A DNA stretch of 64,000 nucleotides from Lachnospiraceae bacterium (GTDB lineage Bacteria; Bacillota; Clostridia; Lachnospirales; Lachnospiraceae), in assembly GCA_910574965.1 (NCBI GenBank), contig CAJTDB010000005.1, positions 62,001-126,000 on the forward strand, written 5' to 3'. Below, one piece after another: positions 15,324-23,456 of the stretch. A model generated the notes under the pieces. That model ran no database searches. It had not been told where the DNA came from and saw nothing but the letters and a program-made list of their open reading frames with translations. Made by a program: the position numbers and the translations under genes. Numbering within the stretch: the stretch's first letter is position 1; the number at the start of each line of letters is the position of its first letter.

Positions 15324-16067
15324 ATGGCTACTTGCGGAAAGACTCCCTTTGTCGTAACTTATGCAGTGTTTGGCTCTCTTCGAATGTGTGAAATGATCCG
15401 CCAGGAGATCTGCTATCCGAACCTGAATGTGAAAATTGCCTGTTCCCATGGCGGTGTGACGCCGGCCAACGACGGTGCAAGCCATCAGTGCATCGAAGAC
15501 CTGGGCGTGCTTCGGACAATTCCCAATATGACGGTAATTATGCCGGCGGACTATTATGCAGCAAAAAAATTAGTTGCAAAGGCAGCCGAGATGTACGGTC
15601 CCTGCTATCTTCGGTTTACAAGAGATGCAATTCCGGTCATTTATGATGAAAATACCGAATTTGAGATCGGAAAAGCGAATGTCCTTCGGGAAGGCAAAGA
15701 TGTGGCAGTGATCGCTAACGGCGACACAGTGTGTATAGCTTTAAAAGCTGCGAAGCTTCTGGAGGAGAAAGGCATTCAGGCCAAAGTACTGGATATGCAC
15801 ACCATTAAGCCTCTGGACAAAGATGCGGTCATGGACTGCGTGAATCAGACAGGCAGGATTATTACCGTGGAAGATCACAACATTTTAAACGGACTTGGAA
15901 GCGCAGTCAGCGATGTGGTGGCAGAGACAGGCAGGGCAGTAGTGAGAAGAGTCGGTATTCAGGATCAGTTCGGACAGTCAGCGCCCTATGAGCGTCTTCT
16001 GGAAATGAATGGAATCACAGCAGAACATATTGTGGAGCTGGCGGAAGAACTAATGCGTCAGGCGTAG
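15324..16067 (+). pseudogene. Transketolase C-terminal subunit, 5' truncated
   Basis: The 247 residues align with the C-terminal half-transketolases (about 310 residues) from the motif GMATCGKTPF onward. The pyrimidine-binding part (ICYPNLNVKIACSHGGV, DGASHQCIEDLGVLRTIPNMTVI) and the C-terminal domain are intact, but the first 65-70 residues, including the catalytic-glutamate region before the AAGMATCG motif, are missing. The ATG at 15324 is an internal methionine, with no ribosome site. Homology stops at about 15321, exactly where the integrated element ends. The N-terminal subunit gene is not in the window. Relatives act in pentose or apulose-type sugar pathways together with dehydrogenases such as the next gene. 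Confidence 0.85.
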
Positions 16068-16093
16068 GCTGTTTCAAACCAGAAAATCAGGCG

Positions 16094-16129
16094 TTCAATC
16101 ATCCTATCTTATATGTAGGATGAATTGAA
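16094..16129. promoter_or_regulatory. Inverted repeat ahead of the SDR gene
   Basis: TTCAATCATCCTA and TAGGATGAATTGAA form a near-perfect dyad with one bulged base across a 9-base centre. It lies between the truncated transketolase and the SDR gene and could be an operator or an mRNA hairpin. Confidence 0.4.
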
Positions 16130-16160
16130 GTGAAAAAAGGAAAATATGGAGGATAAAAAT

Positions 16161-16919
16161 ATGTTTGAATTTCAGGATCAAGTAGTAATCGTAACAGGAA
16201 GCGGCTCTCCGAAAGGGATTGGAAGGACCATCGCACGTACCTTTGCGAAGCAGGGGGCGGTAGTTATTATCGCGGATATGAATGAGGAAGGCATTAAGGA
16301 TACCGTAGCAGCTATTGAGGAAGAAGGCGGCAAAGCCATGGGAATCACGGTAAATGTAACATCTCCGGAGTCCGTACAGCAGATGGCAGACACCATTATG
16401 GAAAAATACGGCCGCATTGATGTACTGGTAAATAACGCAGGCATTTCTCAGAAAGTGACTGTGGCAGATATGAAGCTGGAAGATATGAGAAGAATTTTTG
16501 GAGTCAATATGTTCGGACTGTTCCTCTGCACGCAGGCATGTATGAAACCCATGCGGGCGGCAAAATACGGCCGAATTGTGAATTTGTCTTCTGTATCCGG
16601 CAAAAGAGGCGGCGGAGTCTTCGGCGGCGCACATTACTCCGCTTCTAAGGCGGCAGTGCTGGCATTTTCCAAAAATCTGTCCAGAGAGATTTCCGCAGAA
16701 GGCATTACCATCAACAGTGTCTGTCCGGGTCTTATCAATACCGAGATCTGGAAATCCCTTCCGAAAGAGGATGCGGATAAAGTGATCGATGGGATTCCTA
16801 TGGGGCGGCCGGGCGAGACTCAGGAAGTGGCCAATGCCATTTTGTTTCTGGCATCTAAAGAAGCTTCCTATATAACCGGCGAGGAGATTGACGTAAACGG
16901 CGGCTCTCATATGGATTAA
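16161..16919 (+). CDS. Short-chain dehydrogenase/reductase (classical SDR)
   Basis: The 252-residue protein is a classical NAD(P)-dependent SDR of the FabG / glucose-1-dehydrogenase-like group. The cofactor motif is TGSGSPKGIG near residue 12-21, followed by NNAG near 93 and the catalytic S-Y-K triad in NLSSVSG and HYSASKAA. I prefer the ATG at 16161 with GGAGG eight bases upstream over the ATG at 16146. It follows the broken transketolase and was probably part of the same sugar catabolic operon, oxidising or reducing a polyol or keto-sugar. The substrate is unknown. Confidence 0.85.
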   Translation: MFEFQDQVVIVTGSGSPKGIGRTIARTFAKQGAVVIIADMNEEGIKDTVAAIEEEGGKAMGITVNVTSPESVQQMADTIMEKYGRIDVLVNNAGISQKVTVADMKLEDMRRIFGVNMFGLFLCTQACMKPMRAAKYGRIVNLSSVSGKRGGGVFGGAHYSASKAAVLAFSKNLSREISAEGITINSVCPGLINTEIWKSLPKEDADKVIDGIPMGRPGETQEVANAILFLASKEASYITGEEIDVNGGSHMD

Positions 16920-16949
16920 GCTCTTCCTAAAATTTGATAATAGAAAAAC

Positions 16950-16986
16950 GGTCCGGTCCCATGAAATTTTTTCATGGGACCGGACC
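16950..16986. terminator. Bidirectional terminator
   Basis: A perfect 17-bp inverted repeat (GGTCCGGTCCCATGAAA and complement) with a three-base loop lies between the convergent SDR and NADAR genes. It ends transcription of both. Confidence 0.75.
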
Positions 16987-16990
16987 GCCG

Positions 16991-17839
16991 TTATCTCTGA
17001 CATAGATGTGCGTTTTTCCAGACCCGGCGAATCTCGTCGCGCACTTCCATCAGTGCAAAACCAAGCAGGTTCTGCCCTTTCCATTTGACAGGAATCTGAG
17101 CGTGCTCGTGTTTTTCATCCATTCCGATTCCCCATATGCGGTCATAGGGACTTGCTTCTGCCAGTATATGGTCATTGGTGGACAGCAGGAAATCACGAAG
17201 CTTGGGGTTCTGGGTGAATTTCAGAAAATTTCCGTTTAAGACAATGGAATATTTGACTTCATTCCATATCTTTTCGTCAAAATTCTTCACCTTTCTTCCC
17301 AGAGCTTTGATCTGCTTTGGATCGCTGCTCTTAAGGATCTGCTGACGAATAGTCTCATCTTCAAATAATTCTGCTTTATTCGCCATCATAAACTGTTCCA
17401 TACAGCAGTAGACATGTTCGGCAGATCGAAAGTCTGAGAACCACCATTGACTGAAACAGCTTTTGGACGGCTGTCCGTCAGAGGAAGGCTTTGCTTTCCA
17501 GAACAACATAAAAGTTTGCGGTACACCTTCCGTGTGTGCACGATGAATCTGCTCTATCGAGTAGGCAGGCGTCCCGTTTTCTCTCCAAAATTCCATCACA
17601 TAATGGTTCTTCTGGTAACAGCAGCAGGTATCCTCCTCTGCCCACCAGCCTTTCCAGACGGAAGGTTCCGGGAAAAGTTCCTCATAAGCCTTTTGCTCTG
17701 CTTCTGAGAGGGCGTCAAACCAGGCGCTCCATTTTACAATATAGTCTTCGCCGTACCCCATTCTCCAGCCGATGGAATATCGTTCGATTTCCGGATAGGC
17801 TATCCAGGGCGGCGGCATGATCTTTTTATTTTCCAGCAT
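16991..17839 (-). CDS. NADAR-family protein with N-terminal extension
   Basis: The C-terminal 165 residues form a NADAR / YbiA-like domain (start around MLFWKAKP, then FRSAEHVYCCMEQFMMANKAELF, and the terminal YDRIWGIGMDE, WKGQNLLGFALMEVR). Members are N-glycosidases that act on riboflavin intermediates or remove ADP-ribose from modified nucleic acid bases. The usual size is 150-190 residues; here about 110 extra N-terminal residues rich in Trp and Cys precede it. The ATG at 17839 has an AAAGGAA site; a further ATG lies at 17860. No toxin partner is adjacent. Confidence 0.8.
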   Translation of the reverse strand: MLENKKIMPPPWIAYPEIERYSIGWRMGYGEDYIVKWSAWFDALSEAEQKAYEELFPEPSVWKGWWAEEDTCCCYQKNHYVMEFWRENGTPAYSIEQIHRAHTEGVPQTFMLFWKAKPSSDGQPSKSCFSQWWFSDFRSAEHVYCCMEQFMMANKAELFEDETIRQQILKSSDPKQIKALGRKVKNFDEKIWNEVKYSIVLNGNFLKFTQNPKLRDFLLSTNDHILAEASPYDRIWGIGMDEKHEHAQIPVKWKGQNLLGFALMEVRDEIRRVWKNAHLCQR

Positions 17840-17917
17840 GACAGGTTCCTTTTCCTGCAATTTTTATTTTGGGTCTGCAAAGGCAGCCGCTTTCCTCATC
17901 CATGAAAGGACTTCCTT

Positions 17918-18670
17918 TTATTCGGTAATGGCCCAAACTCTGGCAGGGAGTCCAGTAGCGCCCTCGATTCTTGGATAAGATACGATGATGACAGCACCGG
18001 CGGGAGCTACCTGATCCAGATTAGTGAGCAGTTCCACCTGCAGTTTGCCTTTGTCCAGCACATATCGCTCACAGGCAAGATCACCGGCAGCAGCGGCTTC
18101 CGAAGAAGCGTCTGTGTCTAAAGTCTCATGGCCGTTGGCAGCGGCGTTTCGCTCTTCGTAAATGTACTTCAGAGCATCCATGGACCATCCGGGGAAATTC
18201 TCGCCGCCTTCGGAGTCCGTGCCGGAGAGCGCATCCATATCCGGCCATCTTTTTGACCAGTCTGTGCGCAGGGCTACAAAGGCGCCGTCTGGGATGGAGC
18301 CGTATTTTGCTTCATACACCCGAATGTCTGCGGAGGTGACCACATAGGTGGGATCGGCCTTTACTTTCTCTGTGACATCGATAATACAGAGCGGGAAGAT
18401 CAGATCCTTCACACCATATTTCTCGGACAATTCCCTGTTTTTGATGAAATGTCCTGGAAAATCAATGTGGGTGCCGAACTGTCCCGGAAATTTGAAGGTC
18501 TGGATCAGACAATCCAGCATCTCATTTCCCCAGTCAAAACAGGTCGTCCCAAGCTCTACAGCGCCGTCTGGAATCCCTGCCCAGTAAGGGCTGTCATTGT
18601 TCAGCGGGTGCGAAAGCTCCACCCAGCGATATTTTTTTGCTTCCTTTAAAGCTTTCCATAGTTCGTACAT
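17918..18670 (-). CDS. Cyclase-family metal hydrolase (kynurenine formamidase-like)
   Basis: The 250-residue protein belongs to the cyclase / KynB-like superfamily (PF04199). The metal site is visible in QFGTHIDFPGHF near residue 64-75 (HxDxPxH), and a second histidine-poor part covers residues 85-170. These enzymes hydrolyse N-formyl or lactone-type bonds and use Mn or Zn. About 30 residues around ANGHETLDTDASSEAAAAG form an unusual Ala/Ser-rich insert. It is next to the GH13 gene in the same direction, 27 bases downstream, so probably co-transcribed. The substrate is unknown. Confidence 0.8.
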   Translation of the reverse strand: MYELWKALKEAKKYRWVELSHPLNNDSPYWAGIPDGAVELGTTCFDWGNEMLDCLIQTFKFPGQFGTHIDFPGHFIKNRELSEKYGVKDLIFPLCIIDVTEKVKADPTYVVTSADIRVYEAKYGSIPDGAFVALRTDWSKRWPDMDALSGTDSEGGENFPGWSMDALKYIYEERNAAANGHETLDTDASSEAAAAGDLACERYVLDKGKLQVELLTNLDQVAPAGAVIIVSYPRIEGATGLPARVWAITE

Positions 18671-18697
18671 GAATCAATATCCCCCTTTGTTTTATGA

Positions 18698-20374
18698 TCA
18701 GATCATCTGATATACAGCCGCCTCATAGGGCATAAGCTTCATAGCACTCTCGGCTTCGGACCGGCCGCAGTTGCTGATAAGAAGCTTCATACGATCTGCT
18801 TCCCAGCCGTTTGGAAGGCAGAAATCCTTGGCCTCTGCAGTAAAATTGCAGATGACTAAAAGTTTTTCTTCGTCCAGATTCCGCGTGTAGACATAGAGAT
18901 CCGGATCTTCCGGCAGCAGGAGCTCATAGGAGCCATAGACGATGATTCTGTATGCTTTCCGCAGCCGAATCAGCTTCTGATAGTAATGGAAAACGGAATC
19001 CTCCCGGCTCTGCTGCTCCTGGACGTTGATCCTGGTATAATTGGGATTGACCATAATCCAGGGAGTTCCGGTACTGAAGCCGGCATTGGCGCTGTCGTCC
19101 CACTGCATGGGAGTCCTTGCATTGTCGCGGCTTTTATAACGCAGATAACGCATCATATCGTCCGGCGCTACCAGTCCGTTCTCCGTATATTCGTGGTAGG
19201 CGTTGATGCTCTCAATATCCCGGAAATCCTGAAGAGACGGGAAGGGAGCGTTGGTCATTCCAAGTTCTTCGCCCTGGTAAATATAAGGAGTGCCCTGCAT
19301 CATATGCAGACAAGTAGCCAGCATCTTGGCAGAAGTCTCCCGATAAGCATCGCTGTCGTTTCCAAGCCTTGATACGATTCTCGGCTGGTCATGATTGCAC
19401 CAGTACAGGCTGTTCCAGGCTTTTCCGTACAGTTCATTCTGCCACTTGGAAAGTGTCTGCTTTAATTCCCGCAGATCGATCTTCTGGTCATTCCATTTGA
19501 AAGTCTCTCCTCCGTCCAGATTCATATGCTCGAACTGGAAGACCATATTCAGCTCAGCTCCGTCAAGACCGGCATATTTTTTCGCCTCTTCCACAGTAAC
19601 GCCTGCGCATTCACCGACTGTTAGAAGGTCATATTTGGAAAGCACATTCCGGTTCATTTCCCGCAGATATTCATGTACCCGCGGGCCGTTGCATACGTAA
19701 GGGGAATAGTCTCCATAGCCATTTTCCTTAACCGCTCCGTCCGGATACGCCTGGTCTTTGGAAATCATGCTGATAACATCCATCCGGAATCCGTCAATGC
19801 CTTTTTGGCACCACCAGTCCATCATGTCAAAGACTTCCCGGCGGACCTGTTCATTTTCCCAGTTCAGATCCGGCTGCTTCCGGGAGAAAATGTGAAGGTA
19901 ATACATACCAGTGGTATCATCATATTCCCAGGCAGAGCCGCTGAAGCAGGAACTCCAGTTATTGGGGGTCTTGCCGTTCTTTCCATCCTTCCAGATGTAA
20001 TAGTCCCGGTATGGATTATCTGCGGACTTTCTGCTCTCCACAAACCAGGGATGCTCGTCGGAAGTATGATTGACCACCAGATCCATAACGATTCGGATGC
20101 CTCGTTCATGGGCAGCGGCCAGCATCCGGTCGAAATCTTCCATAGTTCCAAATTCCTGCATGATTCCTTTATAGTTGCTGATATCATATCCGTTGTCATC
20201 ATTGGGAGATTCATAGACCGGAGAGAGCCAGATGACGTCGATGCCAAGCTCTTTTAAATAGTCCATTTTCTCTGTGATTCCGTTCAGATCGCCAATGCCG
20301 TCTCCGTTGCTGTCCCGGTAACTTCTCGGATAGATCTGATAAACAACACTTTCTTTCCACCAAGTTTTTTCCAT
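18698..20374 (-). CDS. GH13 alpha-glucosidase (oligo-1,6-glucosidase type)
   Basis: The 558-residue enzyme has the (beta/alpha)8 barrel of family GH13 subfamilies 23/31-like, with the regions VVYQIYPRSYRDSNGDGIGD, DLVVNHTSDEH, GFRMDVI (nucleophile D), VGECAG (acid/base E) and NHDQPR (third D). It hydrolyses terminal alpha-glucosidic bonds of isomaltose, trehalose-6-phosphate or sucrose-type substrates in the cytoplasm (no signal peptide). The start at 20374 (MEKTWWKE) is chosen because GGTGGAG precedes it. Specificity within oligo-1,6-glucosidase and trehalose-6-P hydrolase cannot be settled by eye. Confidence 0.9.
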   Translation of the reverse strand: MEKTWWKESVVYQIYPRSYRDSNGDGIGDLNGITEKMDYLKELGIDVIWLSPVYESPNDDNGYDISNYKGIMQEFGTMEDFDRMLAAAHERGIRIVMDLVVNHTSDEHPWFVESRKSADNPYRDYYIWKDGKNGKTPNNWSSCFSGSAWEYDDTTGMYYLHIFSRKQPDLNWENEQVRREVFDMMDWWCQKGIDGFRMDVISMISKDQAYPDGAVKENGYGDYSPYVCNGPRVHEYLREMNRNVLSKYDLLTVGECAGVTVEEAKKYAGLDGAELNMVFQFEHMNLDGGETFKWNDQKIDLRELKQTLSKWQNELYGKAWNSLYWCNHDQPRIVSRLGNDSDAYRETSAKMLATCLHMMQGTPYIYQGEELGMTNAPFPSLQDFRDIESINAYHEYTENGLVAPDDMMRYLRYKSRDNARTPMQWDDSANAGFSTGTPWIMVNPNYTRINVQEQQSREDSVFHYYQKLIRLRKAYRIIVYGSYELLLPEDPDLYVYTRNLDEEKLLVICNFTAEAKDFCLPNGWEADRMKLLISNCGRSEAESAMKLMPYEAAVYQMI

Positions 20375-20449
20375 TGTCTCCACCTGCTTTCTGCGAGTTG
20401 TATTTCTCTGTGGACATTTTACAATGAATACCGGAAAAGTGCAATGGAT

Positions 20450-21535
20450 TTATTGGGCCGGCTCGATAATAATGTCTCCGCTTTCACACCGTATTTCTAC
20501 GGTCTTTTCACTGCTGCCTTCAGAGCGGTAACTTATTTCGCTGCTTCCTTCCTCCTCCGGCTCTATATGTCGGCCGTCGATCTGAATAGAACCGTAGTCG
20601 GTGTACAGATTGTACGTATAATCGTCAAGTGATCCGAAAAGTTTCAAATAGACGGGCGCATACTCATTTTTTACATTGAGGCTTGAAAAGTCCAGACTGT
20701 CAGCGAGAAAAGAACCGGAATCCAGGTATACGTCCAGCCGGCTGCCGGCTCCTTGGCGGACAAAAATGCTGCCATATTCATTTTTCAGCTCTGCCTGGTC
20801 AGCTTCGATGGCGCCAAGGGTCAGAGAACCGCTGGACATATGGAGATCCAAAGCTTTTCCGGTAAAGGTATCCAAAGAGATATCACCATAGTCGTTGTAC
20901 AGTTTTGCCTGGTCTGCCTGGACGCTGCCTGCAGTCAGGCAGCCGCCGGACATTTGAAGGAGCAGATCGGTTCCGTTGTATCCTTCCAGGGATACATCGC
21001 CGTACTCGTTTTTGATCTGCAGCGTATCTGCATTAAGAAGAGGAAGATTTAACAGTCCGGAATCCAGTCCGACTGTTATCTGAGAGAAATCTTTGCCGGC
21101 AGGATATTCGACTTTTAAAAAGGATTCCGGTATTTCCTTGTTTCTTTGGCGGGAAACAGGATCGGTGTAAAAGAAATAGACTCTAAAATCGTTCTCCAGT
21201 GGGTTTTCGCAAAAGGTCAGCGTTTCATTTTCCACCTGGCAGACAGGGGCGCCCATAGAACCTGTCAGGCAGTAACTGACAGCGTATCGGTCAGAGGGTA
21301 CAAAGGTTACATCTGCATAGTTGATTTTTAAATCTATGCAGTTAAAAGGCTCCAGTTCTGTCGTCTGCCGGAAAGTTTCTGGTTCATATGGTACATTTTC
21401 TCTGGAGGAATGGACGCCGGTCCCATCAAGATAGAAGCCGGGAATGCCTCCTAACATGATACCGATCACAGTGAAACAGATGCCGGACAGAATACATACA
21501 ATGGGCAGGATAATCCAGATACGTTTATTTTTCAT
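20450..21535 (-). CDS. DUF4097 beta-strand-repeat membrane protein
   Basis: The 361-residue protein has one N-terminal membrane helix (about 6-30) followed by a long right-handed beta-helix-like repeat with recurring KNEYG, YNDYGDIS and MSGGxL/MSSGSL units, typical of the DUF4097 / LiaI-LiaF-like families. It is the third gene of padR-DUF1700-DUF4097, a common Firmicutes cell-envelope-stress cassette. It overlaps the previous gene by 11 bases. The repeat domain is expected on the outer face. Confidence 0.88.
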   Translation of the reverse strand: MKNKRIWIILPIVCILSGICFTVIGIMLGGIPGFYLDGTGVHSSRENVPYEPETFRQTTELEPFNCIDLKINYADVTFVPSDRYAVSYCLTGSMGAPVCQVENETLTFCENPLENDFRVYFFYTDPVSRQRNKEIPESFLKVEYPAGKDFSQITVGLDSGLLNLPLLNADTLQIKNEYGDVSLEGYNGTDLLLQMSGGCLTAGSVQADQAKLYNDYGDISLDTFTGKALDLHMSSGSLTLGAIEADQAELKNEYGSIFVRQGAGSRLDVYLDSGSFLADSLDFSSLNVKNEYAPVYLKLFGSLDDYTYNLYTDYGSIQIDGRHIEPEEEGSSEISYRSEGSSEKTVEIRCESGDIIIEPAQ

Positions 21536-22115
21536 AATATTTTCCTCCTTTCACAAGGGTTCCAAACAACCAGGTCATACCAAACAGGCACCATTTTCCG
21601 AATAAAACACTGAACATGGTCATTAAGGCGCCGAATCCAAAGAGAATAAGTCCCAGTCCCAGTGTGGCAAGTCCGTCCTGAAATGAGGTAAACAAAAGCC
21701 AGATGCTGACCAGGATGCAGGGAAGTGCAGATACCGCTGAGGAAACGGCAATCAGGAACAGGGACAGGATCAAAGCGATCACAACCAGTACAAAGGCAAG
21801 GACCACGGCTCCAAAAGCCAGTGCCAGCGGCAGGGCAATGGGGGCAGCAAAGACTGCCAGTATTCCGGTCTGCAGGGCGGAGAAGCCCCTTCGAACGTTT
21901 CTGACCGGTTCAGCGGCATTTTCTACAGCCAGATTCCGGATAATCTGGTCGGCTGCCATTTCGGGGGAACCCAGGTCTTCGATGGCCTGTGCCTCTTTGT
22001 CCGGGCCGGCATCTGCAAAGTATTCGGTAAAGTAGTCCACTGCCCGCTCGTAATCTTCATTTGGAAGTCTTCTCAGCCGTCTGCGCAGACGGCTCATATA
22101 TTCTTCTTTGTTCAT
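21525..22115 (-). CDS. DUF1700 (HAAS) membrane protein
   Basis: The 196-residue protein has the HAAS / DUF1700 N-terminal signature (EYMSRLRRRLRRLPNEDYERAVDYFTEYFADAG) followed by membrane helices from about residue 80 to 190. These proteins are partners of PadR-type regulators and DUF4097 proteins. The start overlaps the padR stop by four bases (ATGA). Confidence 0.88.
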   Translation of the reverse strand: MNKEEYMSRLRRRLRRLPNEDYERAVDYFTEYFADAGPDKEAQAIEDLGSPEMAADQIIRNLAVENAAEPVRNVRRGFSALQTGILAVFAAPIALPLALAFGAVVLAFVLVVIALILSLFLIAVSSAVSALPCILVSIWLLFTSFQDGLATLGLGLILFGFGALMTMFSVLFGKWCLFGMTWLFGTLVKGGKYYEK

Positions 22116-22429
22116 GATTCGTCTCCTCCTTTCAGGATCAGGTCTACAGCTTCTTTATAGGCGCTCCATTCAGCCAGAAGCATCTGATAATACCGCAGTC
22201 CGCTCTCGGTGATCTTATAATATCTTCGGTTTCGCCCCTGGAAAGGCTGGTCATATGCACTTAGAAATCCTTGTTCCTGCAGCCTTTTGAGGATCGGATA
22301 GAGAGTAGAGTCCTTGGTATTGGAGACTTTCTTGATCTTCTGGCTGATCTGATATCCATAGGAATCTTCCAGTGTCATAATCGAAAGGATCAGCAGATCA
22401 AACATAGGGGCATTCATGGGAAATATCAT
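22112..22429 (-). CDS. PadR-family transcriptional repressor
   Basis: The 105-residue winged-helix protein has the PadR signature (DLLILSIMTLEDSYGYQISQKIKKVS, TLYPILKRLQEQGFLSAYD, RRYYKITESGLRYY). It is first in the three-gene envelope operon and coupled to the next gene. AAAGGAG precedes the ATG at 22429. Its promoter contains a long palindrome over the -10, which suggests autoregulation. The inducer is probably an envelope-active molecule. Confidence 0.92.
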   Translation of the reverse strand: MIFPMNAPMFDLLILSIMTLEDSYGYQISQKIKKVSNTKDSTLYPILKRLQEQGFLSAYDQPFQGRNRRYYKITESGLRYYQMLLAEWSAYKEAVDLILKGGDES

Positions 22430-22459
22430 TCTTGCACTCCTTTCTTATACTGGGATTTT

Positions 22460-22492
22460 ATATATTATATAACATATAATATATTGTGTCAA
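22460..22492 (-). promoter_or_regulatory. padR operon promoter with palindromic operator
   Basis: On the minus strand TTGACA (22487-22492) and TATAAT (22464-22469) are 17 bases apart. An A/T palindrome with 11-bp arms around a GTT/AAC centre (about 22460-22484) covers the -10 and spacer and is the likely PadR site. Confidence 0.75.
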
Positions 22493-22570
22493 TCTATATA
22501 TTAGATATAGAGGTATTATGAAAGCATAAGGAAAGACAGGGGAATAATAAGAAAAAAGAAAAGAACAGAC

Positions 22571-22616
22571 AAAAAGGTCTCCGGACGAAGCAGATACTTC
22601 GCGGGGAGACCTTTTT
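22571..22616. terminator. Terminator downstream of the GntR gene
   Basis: GGTCTCC and GGGGAGACC pair around an inner CGAAG / CTTCG stem. AAAAA on the left and TTTTT on the right allow termination in both directions. Confidence 0.8.
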
Positions 22617-22638
22617 CTATATCAAAGGATAGAAAAGA

Positions 22639-23361
22639 TTAGGCATTTCTGATTTCATTTTCAAAATATGTATCCCGAATATTCTGGCTGAGATTGCTCA
22701 TATCCCGGTCCTTTAACATTTGGCAGATTTTCTCATGGGCTTTGTAAAGCTCTTCCCCCCGGCCGGTTTCTACCATGTGAGTTACCGTTTCCAGACGGAT
22801 GGACCAGGTGAGCATCTGTACGACACGGTTGATCTTATCGATCAGCGGATTGTGCCCCATGCGGGACACGGCATCATGGAAAGCGTTGTCTGCTTCAAAG
22901 GTGGCCTGGGTGTTGCCGGTGCCTTTATCAATTTCTGCTTTCATGGCAAAGAGCTTTTTTTCCAGATTCTGCATGTCTTCTTCATTGTATTTGGCCATAG
23001 CCAGGCGGACTACGCCTGCCTCCATCATTTCACGCAGTTCCATAAGGTTGTCATAGGACTCTGCTTTGTCGAGGATAATGCCGTAGATCATGGGATCAAT
23101 CATGCTTTCCGTAAATCCTTCACATACAAAAGTCCCTTCCGCCCGCCGGATTTCCAGGACGCCTAAATAGACCAGGATCTTGATGGCTTCACGGATGGAA
23201 TTGCGTCCGACGCCCAAGGTTTCTGACAGTTCTAGTTCTGTTGGAATCTTGTCTCCGGGGCGAAGTTCTTTATTTATCATAGCGTCCGTCAGGCAGTTGA
23301 TGACTCGCTGGACCACGGATTCGTTGTTTAACTTTTTTAAATAGCTGATATTCTGACTCAT
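22639..23361 (-). CDS. GntR/FadR-family regulator with FCD domain
   Basis: The 240-residue protein has an N-terminal GntR winged helix (about 10-75: ELRPGDKIPTELELSETLGVGRNSIREAIKILVYLGVLEIRRAEGTFV) and a C-terminal FCD ligand domain (about 95-225) with the metal-binding histidines in FHDAVSRMGHN. I chose the ATG at 23361, which has AGGAGGGG before it. FCD regulators sense organic acids or sugar acids. It is downstream of the PucR gene but with its own 95-base leader, and may control part of the methyltransferase region or the sugar genes. Confidence 0.88.
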   Translation of the reverse strand: MSQNISYLKKLNNESVVQRVINCLTDAMINKELRPGDKIPTELELSETLGVGRNSIREAIKILVYLGVLEIRRAEGTFVCEGFTESMIDPMIYGIILDKAESYDNLMELREMMEAGVVRLAMAKYNEEDMQNLEKKLFAMKAEIDKGTGNTQATFEADNAFHDAVSRMGHNPLIDKINRVVQMLTWSIRLETVTHMVETGRGEELYKAHEKICQMLKDRDMSNLSQNIRDTYFENEIRNA

Positions 23362-23456
23362 AGAATCCCCTCCTGCTTTTTTAAAATCCAATATCCTACA
23401 TAACACTTTATTACAAGAAAGGGAAAATGTCAAATAGGCGGGAAAAATATTTTCGG

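Noticed and set aside
19673-20257. 194-codon plus-strand frame inside the GH13 gene
   Set aside because: It lies opposite conserved catalytic motifs of the glucosidase and has no start signal.
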